Source: Candidatus Latescibacterota bacterium
GTDB taxonomy: Bacteria > JAAXHH01
Reading direction: 5' to 3'
Assembly (NCBI GenBank): GCA_022822725.1
Contig: JAJEAN010000007.1
Coordinates: 1,561,045-1,625,044, forward strand
DNA: 64,000 bases
Below, in pieces: positions 15,188-23,567 of the stretch. How positions within the stretch are numbered: position 1 is the stretch's first letter; every line of letters starts with the position of its first letter. The notes under the pieces are model-generated. The model was not told where the DNA came from and searched no databases. It worked only from the letters and a program-made list of their open reading frames with translations. The position numbers and the translations under genes are program-made.

Positions 15188-17299
15188 CTAACGCTGCAGC
15201 AGCATTTTGCCTCGACGCTCGATCCCTCCCGCGGTCATCCGGTACAGGTACACGCCGCTGGGTACGGCGCGTCCGTCGCCGTCCATGCCGTTCCAGGTCC
15301 GCGCGAATCTGCCCGGACCCTGAGTTTCATCGACCAGCACCCGGATCTTTCTACCGAGCAGGTTATATATCGTCAAGGTAACATGGACCGGTTCCGACAG
15401 TTCGAAGCGGATGCGTGTGCTGGACGCAAAAGGATTCGGCGCGTTCGGATAGAGTATCGCCGCCAGCGCACCGGACGGGCCGGATTCGTAATCGATGCGG
15501 ATGACGACCGGTTCTGCCGTCAGGGCCAGTCCCGCGCGGCCCTCGGGCTGCAACCGGTACTCGTAGGATGTCCCCGGCTGCGCGGCCGTATCCGTGTAAT
15601 CGTAGGCGTTCGGGCCCAGGGGATCTTCCCCGGACCTGGTCACCGGTACAGAGGCCAGCACTTCAAACGATCCATCGGGTCGGTCCCTGCGTTCTATCCG
15701 GTAGGACAGCAGGTTGATTTCCAGCCCCGCGGTCCAGGCAAGGTAAACGCCGCCTGGTCCGCCCTCGGCCGTGAAGGACCGCACGACCCCCCGCGATTCG
15801 GTCATCAGGGCATTCAACGCGTGGACGATGCCATACCCGTTCAGGGTATCCGGAGCGGTGGCCTGGCCGGCCGTCCGGCGGAGTACGCTTTGCACCTTCC
15901 CGGGTGTCCAGTGGGGATAGGCTTCCAGCAGCAGCGCGGCGACGCCGGCCACCAGGGGCGCAGAGAAGGATGTGCCGTCGACGCGCACGTAACCGCCGAT
16001 GTCGTAAGGATGCACCGTGTAGACCCCTTCCCCCATGGCCATCACGTCCGGCTTGATGCGGCCGTCGAAGGTCGGACCGACGGAGGAAAACGCCGCCCGG
16101 CTTCCTGCAGCGTCGACCCCACCGACGGAAACCACTTCTTCCGCGTCGGCGGGCGCCACCATCTTTCCATAGGGGGTGTCGCCCTCGTTACCCATGCTGT
16201 TCACGACCACGATGCCGCGACGTGCCGCCGTCTTAGCCGCCCGCGTGATGACGGCCGTCTCGCCGTCCATGTCGGCATAGGTGTACCAGTCCAGGTATCC
16301 GAGTGAACTGCTGATTATGTCCGCGCCCAGACTGTCGGCCCATTCCACGGCGGCCACCCAGAAGTCCTCCTCGACTTCCCGCTCGAAGGCCACGACCTCC
16401 GTGCTCGCGAGGAGGTAGCGCGCGCCGAAAGCCGGGCCGATCAACTCTCCCGGCGCGTATCCGCCGATCGTGCCGAGTACTGCCGTACCGTGACCGATGT
16501 CCTCCAGATCGGTGAATCCTGTTTCGTCCCGAAGGAAGTTGCGACGGGCTTCCACCCGGGTTCTCAGGCTGTCGAACGCCGCGTGATCCGTACTGAAACC
16601 GGTGTCGAAGAGCGCGACGAGCACGCCGTCTCCGGTAAGACCCAGATCATGAAGTTCCGGTACGTGCATCTGGTTCACCTGGACAAAGGAAGATCCGTAG
16701 TCCAGACGGGTGGACCGTATCGCCCGGTGCCTGGTGTCCAATTCCAGTTGGCCGGAAGGCCGCGCCGGGACGGGACGCGGATGACGGAGACCGGCGACCG
16801 CGTCGATTCTCAGCACGAAGGGCTGGCCGGCCAGGCCGTCGATGTTCCCGGCCGGGATGGACACGCTCGCCGCATTCAGCCAGCGGGACACCTGCAGAAT
16901 ACTACCCCCCAGCGCTTCGATGCGCTCCAGGTAGGGACCGTGCACGGGGATATCCTCCCATCCTGCCAGCCGGCCGCTTCTCGTCGACAGCCGGCGGCGG
17001 GTGCGCGGCGACAGGCGGTCTTCGGCGGCCGCCAGCGCGGCGTCGTATCCGGTCCCCGGGTCTAGTCCTTTGTCCACCAGGTAGACCCATACCTTCAGCA
17101 TCTCGTCGGGCGGCCGCGTGGCAAGCTCGTTCCGAAGGCGGTCGGAGATCCCCGGTTCGATGCCGGAAACCCCCGGTTGTACGCCGGGGACGGTCCCCCG
17201 TACCGGCTGCTGATCGGGCGGTGGACTTCCGTAAGCAATGGAAACAACGGAAGCAACGGAAGCAACGAGGACGAACAGTAACGGCAGGCATCGCTTCAT
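15188..17299 (-). CDS. secreted S8 subtilisin-like serine protease with FlgD-type C-terminal domain
   Basis: A 703-residue exported subtilase. A signal peptide (1-25: MKRCLPLLFVLVASVASVVS) is followed by a propeptide-like region and the catalytic domain with Asp (ALFDTGFSTDH, about 235), His (DIGHGTAVLG, about 274), oxyanion Asn (NSMGNEG) and Ser (GTSFSAPLVAG, about 447). A fibronectin-like segment follows (520-620). The C-terminal 85 residues (NPFASSTRIRFELSEP...SGVYLYRM...GKMLLQR) match the FlgD-Ig/type IX-like sorting domain common in FCB exoproteins. It lies 61 bp downstream of the FtsK-4TM-like gene on the same strand. Confidence 0.93.
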   Translation of the reverse strand: MKRCLPLLFVLVASVASVVSIAYGSPPPDQQPVRGTVPGVQPGVSGIEPGISDRLRNELATRPPDEMLKVWVYLVDKGLDPGTGYDAALAAAEDRLSPRTRRRLSTRSGRLAGWEDIPVHGPYLERIEALGGSILQVSRWLNAASVSIPAGNIDGLAGQPFVLRIDAVAGLRHPRPVPARPSGQLELDTRHRAIRSTRLDYGSSFVQVNQMHVPELHDLGLTGDGVLVALFDTGFSTDHAAFDSLRTRVEARRNFLRDETGFTDLEDIGHGTAVLGTIGGYAPGELIGPAFGARYLLASTEVVAFEREVEEDFWVAAVEWADSLGADIISSSLGYLDWYTYADMDGETAVITRAAKTAARRGIVVVNSMGNEGDTPYGKMVAPADAEEVVSVGGVDAAGSRAAFSSVGPTFDGRIKPDVMAMGEGVYTVHPYDIGGYVRVDGTSFSAPLVAGVAALLLEAYPHWTPGKVQSVLRRTAGQATAPDTLNGYGIVHALNALMTESRGVVRSFTAEGGPGGVYLAWTAGLEINLLSYRIERRDRPDGSFEVLASVPVTRSGEDPLGPNAYDYTDTAAQPGTSYEYRLQPEGRAGLALTAEPVVIRIDYESGPSGALAAILYPNAPNPFASSTRIRFELSEPVHVTLTIYNLLGRKIRVLVDETQGPGRFARTWNGMDGDGRAVPSGVYLYRMTAGGIERRGKMLLQR

Positions 17300-17360
17300 G
17301 GCGGTCTTCCATGTTGGCAGTAAACGTATCGGGACTGTTACCGGGGCCCCGCGGTCCGGT

Positions 17361-17903
17361 TCAGGCGTTACGCCGCCGGTTGGCTCTTCGTCTGGTCAGG
17401 TAAAAGTACAACATGCCCACCAGGACTAACAGGAATAAGGCGCCGCCCAGTATCAGAGACCAGTCCACCCCCAGCGCACCGGCCATCCAGCCTCCCAGGT
17501 AGAACCCCAGCACCCCGCCGATCCTGAATCTGACGTACTCGGGAAGGACTGGGATCAGGCTTCCCGTGGTGATACCGGCTATCACGAGGACCAGCAGCCA
17601 GGTGGAGTGCAAGAGCAGGCTCAGCAGACGCTGCCCCCGGATCCGGTTCCAGGCCAGCAGGCCGATGAGGACGGGGACGACGTATCCTCCGTATCCCAGG
17701 GCGAGCATCACGCCGTAGGATACCTTGGCGCCGGGAAGGCCGCCAAGGTTGGTGACTTCATCCGGGCCGCGGCTCGAATTGGGGTAATCGGTTTCGGCGT
17801 GGGTGACGAGACTGAGCAGCACGAAGAGCGCGACGGGGACCAGGAGGATCCCGATCACGTACATGCGGCGTTCGATGGCACGGGTGAACGGTGGGAAGCT
17901 CAT
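17361..17903 (-). CDS. stand-alone FtsK-4TM-like membrane protein
   Basis: A 180-residue integral membrane protein with four predicted helices at about 14-32, 64-88, 97-118 and 127-168 (the last two may be split), plus a basic C-terminus (TRRRANRRRNA). The pattern, with GGLPGAKVSYGVMLALGYGGYVVPVLIG in the middle, resembles the N-terminal 4TM anchor of FtsK/SpoIIIE. No motor domain follows: the frame stops and the next gene begins 61 bp later. It is either a genuine motor-less relative or an unrelated 4TM protein. It sits 22 bp after purQ, so it is probably the tail of the purine operon. Confidence 0.65.
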   Translation of the reverse strand: MSFPPFTRAIERRMYVIGILLVPVALFVLLSLVTHAETDYPNSSRGPDEVTNLGGLPGAKVSYGVMLALGYGGYVVPVLIGLLAWNRIRGQRLLSLLLHSTWLLVLVIAGITTGSLIPVLPEYVRFRIGGVLGFYLGGWMAGALGVDWSLILGGALFLLVLVGMLYFYLTRRRANRRRNA

Positions 17904-17925
17904 TCAAGTGCGCTCCCATCGGCAG

Positions 17926-18810
17926 CTACTGGGCCCCGCGGACATGGTTCACGGCGTTCCGGAAGATATGCAGGCCGTCCGGTTCCCTGCATCCCTCCCG
18001 GGTCCACCGGGGATGATGGGTCGGGTGGGTGTAACGCTCCGGATGAGGCATGAGCCCGAAGATACGTCCCGTGGCGTCGCAGATCCCGGCGATGGCGTCC
18101 ACCGAACCGTTGGGACTCCAGGGATAGGGCGTCTCCCCTGTGGCCTCCCCGTCGTCCGCTCCGGCAGTACCCTCGGCAGCCATCCCGGCGGGCACCGCGG
18201 TTATCTCACGCGCAGCTACTCCAGCTCCCGCCCACGGCGGGTTGATGTACTGCAACGCGATGTGGCCGCCCGGTCCCAGCCGCGTCCGCACCTCCTCCGA
18301 GGCCAGCATGACCTTGCCTTCCCCGTTCGCGACCGGTATGTAGATGGTCTCGGGCATGTCCCGGGTGAAGACGCACGGACTGTCGGGGTTCCTGCGCAGG
18401 TAGACCCAGCGGCACTCGAACTTGCCCGAGTCGTTGTAGAATACCGTCGCTTCCTGGCGCCTGCCGCCCGGTTCCGTCCGGGGCAGCAGCCCCATCTTGA
18501 CCAGCACCTGGAATCCGTTGCAGATACCGAGGATGAGTTTTCCATCCCCGATGAACGTTTCCACGTCCTCCATCAGCTTGCTCTGCATCTCGTTGGCGAG
18601 CACTTTGCCGCCGGAGAGATCGTCGCCGTAGGAAAACCCTCCCGACAGGACCAGCACGTCGTACTCGGACAGGCGCCGGCGCCCCTGGATGAAGGCATTG
18701 ATATGGATGGGATCCACCCGATCCGCACCGGCCAGGCGGAACGCATGGGCCGTTTCCTCGTCGCAGTTGATCCCCGCGGCGCGCAGTATCAGGACCGAGG
18801 TTTTGGACAT
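17926..18810 (-). CDS. purQ: phosphoribosylformylglycinamidine synthase, glutaminase subunit PurQ
   Basis: A 294-residue class I glutamine amidotransferase that feeds ammonia to PurL in step four of purine synthesis. The N-terminus LILRAAGINCDEET, nucleophile Cys in GICNGFQVLV (about 95-104) and catalytic HPE in LMPHPERYTHP (about 262) are visible. A roughly 35-residue Ala/Gly-rich insertion (AAREITAVPAGMAAEGTAG...) precedes the end of the domain. The ATG at 18810 has GGGAG five bases upstream; the frame extends further but only through repeats. Confidence 0.95.
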   Translation of the reverse strand: MSKTSVLILRAAGINCDEETAHAFRLAGADRVDPIHINAFIQGRRRLSEYDVLVLSGGFSYGDDLSGGKVLANEMQSKLMEDVETFIGDGKLILGICNGFQVLVKMGLLPRTEPGGRRQEATVFYNDSGKFECRWVYLRRNPDSPCVFTRDMPETIYIPVANGEGKVMLASEEVRTRLGPGGHIALQYINPPWAGAGVAAREITAVPAGMAAEGTAGADDGEATGETPYPWSPNGSVDAIAGICDATGRIFGLMPHPERYTHPTHHPRWTREGCREPDGLHIFRNAVNHVRGAQ

Positions 18811-18839
18811 GGATGCTCCCGGGTCGTAAAGGATCGGTA

Positions 18840-18970
18840 TATGGCGTCGGCAGCCGCCGGACCGCCGATCGGGACACTGGCCGTCGTGCCACCTTGCGGG
18901 ACGCCGGACGACGCGCTTTCCGCCGGACCGCTGGCCGTCGTGCCACCGTGCGGACCGCTGCTGGACAGGC
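18840..18970. repeat. imperfect direct repeat between purL and purQ
   Basis: The 187-bp gap between purL and purQ holds two imperfect copies of a unit containing GGCCGTCGTGCCACC (near 18882 and 18931), each followed by TGCGG and a CCGGAC box. No gene is supported here; an open minus-strand frame through it is repeat-encoded. Confidence 0.7.
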
Positions 18971-18997
18971 AACCGTCGGCCGAATCGCCCTTCGGCG

Positions 18998-21427
18998 TCA
19001 CCACCGCAGGGGCCGCTGCCATGCTTCCTTCAATGTGGACAGTTCCGTCGAAACAATCTCATCGCCACCCAGGCCACGCACGAGGAAGCGTTCCTCTCCG
19101 GTCACGGTCCCCGCACGGCCGAACGGGATTCCTTGCATTGAGGCTTCGAAGTCATCTTCCCGGCCCCGGGGCACCTCCACCACGAAGCGGCTGTTCGACT
19201 CGGAAAACAGGACGGTGTCGTCGCGGTCCGCGTCCGGGTCCCGGGGCACGGCATCGAGGTCGAGGGCCATGCCGAATCCGCCCGCGAAGGCCATTTCCGC
19301 CGCGGCCACGGCGATTCCGCCCTCGGAGCAGTCGTGACAGGCGGCCACGAGGCCCTGCGCAATGGCCTCGTGCAACCGGTTCATGGTCCCGCTCCCGGCG
19401 GCGGCGTCCACGGTCGGCACGTTCCGGCCGACGAATCCGAGCATGCCGTAGTAACGGGAACCGCCCAGTTCGTCGCGCGTGCGTCCCACGAGGTAGATGC
19501 TGTTACCCGGCGCCTTGACGTCCATGCTGACCGCCTTTCGCACGTCGTCCATCACGCAGATGGCGGAAATGAGCAGCGTGGGCGGGATGGCGATCGTCCG
19601 TTCCCCGTCGGAGAACTCGTTGTAGAAGCTGTCCTTCCCCGAGATGAAAGGCGTGCCGTAGGCTACCGCGACGTCGTAACAGGCCTTGGCCGCACGGACC
19701 AGCGCGGCGAGGCGGTCCGGCTTGTCCGGATTGCCCCAGCAGAAATTGTCCAGCAGCGCGGTACGGTCGATACGGCCCCCGACGCAGGTGACCTGGCGAA
19801 GGGCCTCGTCGATGGCGGAGGCCGCCATCCAGTATGGATCTATGTCGCCGTAGGAGGGGTTGATGCCGTTGGCCACGATGACGCCCCGGTCCGACGAGAG
19901 CACGGGACGCACGATGGCGGCGTCGCCCGGGCCGTCGTTGCGGGCGCCCTGCAGCGGTTTCAACACGCTTCCGCCCTGGACCTCGTGATCGTACTGGCGA
20001 ACGACCCACTCCTTGCTCGCCACGTTCCAGGACGACAGCAGCCGGACCAGGCTCTGCGCGGCACCGGGACGGCCGGCCGTGGGAGGCTCGGGATGGTCCG
20101 GAGGATCCCACCGGGCCGTCCGGACGATGCGAGGGACCCCCTGGTGCAGGAACTCCATGTCCAGGTCGGCGACGGTGATCCGGCTTCCCGCCGCATCGGG
20201 CCTATGGGTGACCCTGAGCCGCCGGTCGCCGGTGAATTCGCCGATCACCGAGGCCTCGACGTCTTCGCTCGCGCAGAGCTCGCGGAGGGCATCGATTTGA
20301 TCGGGAGGAACGGCCAGAATCATGCGCTCCTGGGATTCGGAGAGAAAGATCTCCCACGGTTTCAGGCCGCCGTATTTCAGGGGCGCCTTCTCCAGGTGCA
20401 CTTCCGCGCCCGTATCCTGCCCCATCTCGCCGATGGCCGACGAGAACCCGCCGGCGCCGCAGTCGGTGATGTTCCGGTAGAGCCCGCGGTCCCGTGCCTG
20501 CATCAGTACGTCGAGGACCTTTTTCTCCTCGATGGGATTTCCGATTTGTACGGCCTGCGTGGCGGTGGATTCCGATGCGTCGGTCAGTTCGATGGACGAG
20601 AACGTGGCCCCGTGGATCCCGTCCCTGCCCGTCCGGCCGCCGATGGTGACGACGAGATCGCCCGGTTCGGCCGATTTCTCGCACCGGTCGACCGGAATGA
20701 TGGCTGCCGTACCACAGTACACCAGCGGGTTACCCAGGTACCGCTCGTCGAACATGATGGCCCCGTTGACGGTCGGTATGCCCATGCGGTTGCCGTAGTC
20801 CCGGACGCCGGCCACGACGCCCTTGAATACGCGCTTGGGGTGCAACACGCCTTCAGGCAGCTTTCCATAGGGGAAGTCGGGCGGCGCGAAGCAGAAGACG
20901 TCCGTGTTGAAAATGGGCTTGCCACCCAGGCCCGTCCCCAGCGGATCGCGAATGACCCCGCCGATTCCCGTGTTGGCGCCGCCGTAGGGATCCAGCGCCG
21001 AAGGATGGTTATGCGTTTCCACCTTGAAGACGAGATGGTAGTCGTCGTCGAATTCGATGATCCCCGCGTTGTCGACGAATACGGATACACAGTGGTCGTT
21101 CTGCCCCTTTGCGCGGCGGATATCTTCGGTCGCCTTCCTGATGGTGCGGGCGAAGAGGTTGTCGATGCGCTCCGTATTTCGCCCCGAAACGTAGTCGATG
21201 ACCCCGTTGAAGACCTTGTGCTTGCAGTGCTCGGACCAGGTCTGGGCCAGCGTCTCCATTTCGACGTCCGTCGGGTCGCGGCCGAGTGCGCTGAAATGGC
21301 GCCGGATCGACCGCATTTCCTCCAGGTTGAGCGCCAGCATGCCATCCCGGCTAAGCTGCGTCATTTCATCGTCGGTCGCCTTCAGCAGGGCGAAGGTCTC
21401 GACCGTGTCGTCGGCCTCGAAGGTCAT
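18998..21427 (-). CDS. purL: phosphoribosylformylglycinamidine synthase, synthetase subunit PurL
   Basis: An 809-residue small-type PurL that converts FGAR to FGAM with ATP and ammonia from PurQ. Motifs include QTWSEHCKHKVF (about 63-74), FKVETHNHPSALDPYGGANTGIGG (about 129-152), DCGAGGFSSAIGEMG and the SEGGIAVAAAEMAF segment. At 809 residues it is slightly longer than most small PurL proteins. The start codon overlaps the purS stop (ATGA). Gene order purS-purL-purQ fits the PurSQL complex. Confidence 0.96.
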   Translation of the reverse strand: MTFEADDTVETFALLKATDDEMTQLSRDGMLALNLEEMRSIRRHFSALGRDPTDVEMETLAQTWSEHCKHKVFNGVIDYVSGRNTERIDNLFARTIRKATEDIRRAKGQNDHCVSVFVDNAGIIEFDDDYHLVFKVETHNHPSALDPYGGANTGIGGVIRDPLGTGLGGKPIFNTDVFCFAPPDFPYGKLPEGVLHPKRVFKGVVAGVRDYGNRMGIPTVNGAIMFDERYLGNPLVYCGTAAIIPVDRCEKSAEPGDLVVTIGGRTGRDGIHGATFSSIELTDASESTATQAVQIGNPIEEKKVLDVLMQARDRGLYRNITDCGAGGFSSAIGEMGQDTGAEVHLEKAPLKYGGLKPWEIFLSESQERMILAVPPDQIDALRELCASEDVEASVIGEFTGDRRLRVTHRPDAAGSRITVADLDMEFLHQGVPRIVRTARWDPPDHPEPPTAGRPGAAQSLVRLLSSWNVASKEWVVRQYDHEVQGGSVLKPLQGARNDGPGDAAIVRPVLSSDRGVIVANGINPSYGDIDPYWMAASAIDEALRQVTCVGGRIDRTALLDNFCWGNPDKPDRLAALVRAAKACYDVAVAYGTPFISGKDSFYNEFSDGERTIAIPPTLLISAICVMDDVRKAVSMDVKAPGNSIYLVGRTRDELGGSRYYGMLGFVGRNVPTVDAAAGSGTMNRLHEAIAQGLVAACHDCSEGGIAVAAAEMAFAGGFGMALDLDAVPRDPDADRDDTVLFSESNSRFVVEVPRGREDDFEASMQGIPFGRAGTVTGEERFLVRGLGGDEIVSTELSTLKEAWQRPLRW

Positions 21428-21912
21428 TGGCCCCCTTCGTAGCATGCGTATCTTTCGATCACGTCGTTGGCCAGCAGCCGACGGCATATGGTGTCGACCT
21501 GCGACCGGATGAGCGGACCCGCCAGGATGTAGCCCCGCCCGGTGTCCACCGATTCTATCCCCGCGACGCCCAGGTCACGGCTGCCTTTCAGCGCCGTTTC
21601 GCCCACGGCGTCGGTCACCCCCGGCCTGAACCATACTTCCACGCCCCACTCTCCGGGAGCGACCGGCAGGCCCCCGTCGGCGATTTCGAGATGTTCCTGG
21701 GTGACCGGATCGGTGAGCAGACCGGTGGTGATCCGGTCCAGTTCGGTGGCCGACAGGGCGCCGTGGAGCGCGTAGAGCCGGACGTGCCGAACGCCCTCGA
21801 TGCCCGCGATGCCCAGGTCGAGGATGTCGCCGCGGAGACCTTCGCCCACGGCGTCCACCACGTCTTTCCTGTTCACGACGGCAATACGCCGGGTCTTCGA
21901 TTCCGCGGCCAT
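21424..21912 (-). CDS. purS: PurS, tandem double-domain form
   Basis: A 162-residue protein about twice the usual PurS length (about 80). The N-terminal half (8-78: RRIAVVNRKDVVDAVGEGL...GLLTDPVTQEHLE) and C-terminal half (87-158: GVEVWFRPGVTDAVGETAL...LLANDVIERY) each fit the PurS fold, with the phrase VxDAVGE and the G(I/V)AGIE segment in both. PurS normally works as a dimer bridging PurL and PurQ, so this looks like a covalently linked dimer. It overlaps purL by four bases and has a strong promoter at 21979-22007. Confidence 0.85.
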   Translation of the reverse strand: MAAESKTRRIAVVNRKDVVDAVGEGLRGDILDLGIAGIEGVRHVRLYALHGALSATELDRITTGLLTDPVTQEHLEIADGGLPVAPGEWGVEVWFRPGVTDAVGETALKGSRDLGVAGIESVDTGRGYILAGPLIRSQVDTICRRLLANDVIERYACYEGGQ

Positions 21913-21978
21913 CCGCTGTTGTTTCCTCCGCGGGAAGGATCTCCGTTCGTGGGGTCGGCGTCCGAATTCGCGAGTGCC

Positions 21979-22007
21979 AATTTATCCACCGGCCCATCGC
22001 CTGTCAA
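21979..22007 (-). promoter_or_regulatory. sigma70-type promoter for purSLQ
   Basis: Minus strand: TTGACA (22007-22002), 17-bp spacer, TAAATT (21984-21979). It lies back-to-back with the sigma-factor promoter at 22025. Confidence 0.75.
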
Positions 22008-22024
22008 TCCTAAAGGGAAAACAC

Positions 22025-22053
22025 TTGACTTGACGGGCTTTTCGGTGTAATTT
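22025..22053 (+). promoter_or_regulatory. sigma70-type promoter for sigma-factor gene
   Basis: TTGACT (22025-22030), 17-bp spacer, TAATTT (22048-22053). It predicts a transcript start near 22060 and a leader of about 340 nt. Confidence 0.65.
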
Positions 22054-22060
22054 ATTCACA

Positions 22061-22402
22061 CTGGGACCGTTTGTCCGGGCTATGCCTTGCCGATGGTCCG
22101 TGCATGTTTGGATTGCGGTCGTATTAGGCGGCGATCCTTCCCGGTTTCCACTGATACAGCAACGAAGCAGTTTCGATTTCGAACGCGCACCCGCCGGTAA
22201 GTCCTTTCCGTCTGTCTGACGATGGCGTCTTTGCCGCTCGCTTATTCCGGACCGTATTGACAGGACCCTGTATGGCACGCATCGTTCAGCATACCGTTCA
22301 ATCCACAATCGCAATCGGGGTAACGGGAAACGGGCCCGCATAGGCCGGAGCGGACGGGATACCTTGGCATTGCGCATGACGCGAGGGGGGAGGTGAAGCA
22401 AG
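22061..22402 (+). other. long 5' leader of sigma-factor gene
   Basis: About 340 nt between the predicted transcript start and the sigma-factor Shine-Dalgarno. I see no convincing ORF here. GC-rich self-complementary stretches occur near 22318-22362 (GGGCCCGC...GGCCGGAGCGGACGGG), so a folded regulatory leader is possible, but I recognise no known riboswitch. It ends in an unusually strong Shine-Dalgarno, GGAGGTGA, at 22389-22396. Confidence 0.4.
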
Positions 22403-23278
22403 ATCGGCTCATCATACCAGGAATCCTATGGAAACGGGGCCAGGTACGAACAGGCGCTGTACCGCTATCTGGCCGAAATGTCCAAGTATCCCTTGATCAC
22501 GGCCGAGGAAGAAGTTCGGCTGGCCCGGCTGATCAAGCAGGGTGACCAGAATGCGCTGGACAAGCTGGTGAAGGCCAATCTCAGGTTCGTCGTCAGCGTG
22601 GCCCGTCAATACCAGAACTACGGCCTGCCCCTGCTGGACATGATCAACGAGGGCAACATGGGCCTCATGCGGGCCGCCAAGAAATTTGACGAAACCAGGG
22701 GGTACAAGTTCATCTCCTATGCCGTCTGGTGGATACGCCAGGCCATCATACAGTCTATCGCCAACCAGTCGAGGACCGTTCGCGTCCCCGTCAACCGCTC
22801 CGAAGAACTTCGCCGCATCAAACAGACCTCCAAGCACTTGCAGCACGAACTCGGTCGCAAGCCCGATGTCGATGAAATCGCCGAGGAAATGGATATTTCG
22901 GTCGAAGAGATCAACGAAGCCCTCAGTTCGTTCAGCCACTGCATTTCCCTGGACGTGCCCTTCAATCACGACGACGACCGCAGTTTGCTCGACCTCCTGC
23001 CCGACGAAATGCAGACGGCGCCGGACGAAAGCACCATGCTGCAGTTTCTGAAGTCGGACGTCGGAAAGGTGCTGGACACCCTGCCGGCCCGCGAGGCGGA
23101 AGTGATCCGCCTGTACTTCGGCGTGGGTTCGGAAAGGGCCCACACGCTTGAGGAGATCGGCATCCGTTTCGGCCTGACGCGGGAACGGATCCGCCAGATC
23201 AAGGAACGAGCGCTGCAGCGTCTGCGTCATGCGACCCGCAGCGGCAAGCTCAGCCCCTACCTCCGGGATGACGACTGA
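22403..23278 (+). CDS. rpoD: RNA polymerase sigma factor, RpoD/SigA family (probable AUC start)
   Basis: A sigma70 of group 1/2 size (291 residues from 22403; 266 from the first ATG at 22478). Region 2 (LRFVVSVARQYQNYGLPLLDMINEGNMGLMRAAKKFD), the -10 recognition helix (YAVWWIRQAIIQSI), region 3 and region 4.2 (TLEEIGIRFGLTRERIRQIKERALQRLR) are complete. Region 1.2 (YEQALYRYLAEMSKYPLITAEEE) begins upstream of the ATG at 22478, so that ATG is too late. The frame is closed by a TGA at 22394, and between it and 22478 there is no ATG, GTG or TTG. GGAGGTGA ends six bases before an in-frame ATC at 22403, the likely start. Its own promoter is at 22025 and a terminator follows. Confidence 0.9.
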   Translation: MGSSYQESYGNGARYEQALYRYLAEMSKYPLITAEEEVRLARLIKQGDQNALDKLVKANLRFVVSVARQYQNYGLPLLDMINEGNMGLMRAAKKFDETRGYKFISYAVWWIRQAIIQSIANQSRTVRVPVNRSEELRRIKQTSKHLQHELGRKPDVDEIAEEMDISVEEINEALSSFSHCISLDVPFNHDDDRSLLDLLPDEMQTAPDESTMLQFLKSDVGKVLDTLPAREAEVIRLYFGVGSERAHTLEEIGIRFGLTRERIRQIKERALQRLRHATRSGKLSPYLRDDD

Positions 23279-23312
23279 CAGGGGCATGTCCTGCCGTTCG
23301 AATGCCGCACGC

Positions 23313-23348
23313 AACCCCGGCGCGCACGCCAGCCCGCCGGGGTTTTTT
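23313..23348 (+). terminator. rho-independent terminator after sigma-factor gene
   Basis: AACCCCGGCG (23313-23322) pairs with CGCCGGGGTT (from 23335), followed by a T run to 23348: a 10-bp GC-rich stem with a T tail. Confidence 0.9.
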
Positions 23349-23397
23349 CATGGGCGGCGGAAGCCCCGATCGGGCCGCTCCGGTACGAAGAAAAGGG

Positions 23398-23426
23398 TTG
23401 TCCACATCCGGCCGTTTTCATAAGTT
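23398..23426 (+). promoter_or_regulatory. candidate promoter for secA
   Basis: TTGTCC (23398-23403), 17-bp spacer, TAAGTT (23421-23426), about 140 bp before secA. Confidence 0.5.
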
Positions 23427-23477
23427 TCATGGTTGGAGAATACGCCGGACAAACACGGACCAGCACGGACAAGCGGG

Positions 23478-23543
23478 ACCAACCCGGACGAGACCGCCTC
23501 CGGGAAGCCGAACCAGACCAACCCGGACGAGACCGCCTCCGGG
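23478..23543. repeat. 27-bp direct repeat, 39-bp period, upstream of secA
   Basis: Two perfect copies of a 27-bp segment beginning ACCAACCCGGACGAGACC, starting at 23478 and 23517. They lie in the secA leader and keep the frame open, so a TTG-initiated 45-residue extension exists in silico; it reads as repeat and not as SecA. Confidence 0.9.
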
Positions 23544-23567
23544 GCGCAGAACCGAGGACCAGAGACC

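Noticed and set aside
18789-19022. 77-residue minus-strand ORF between purL and purQ
   Set aside because: It is built from the imperfect repeat in the spacer and overlaps the ends of both genes; no start signal.
19334-21442. 702-codon plus-strand frame opposite purL
   Set aside because: It mirrors purL codon positions and has no protein features; purL is certain.
23433-23567. 45-residue N-terminal extension of SecA from a TTG
   Set aside because: The extension is repeat-encoded, has no SecA homology, and begins directly beyond the candidate -10 box.
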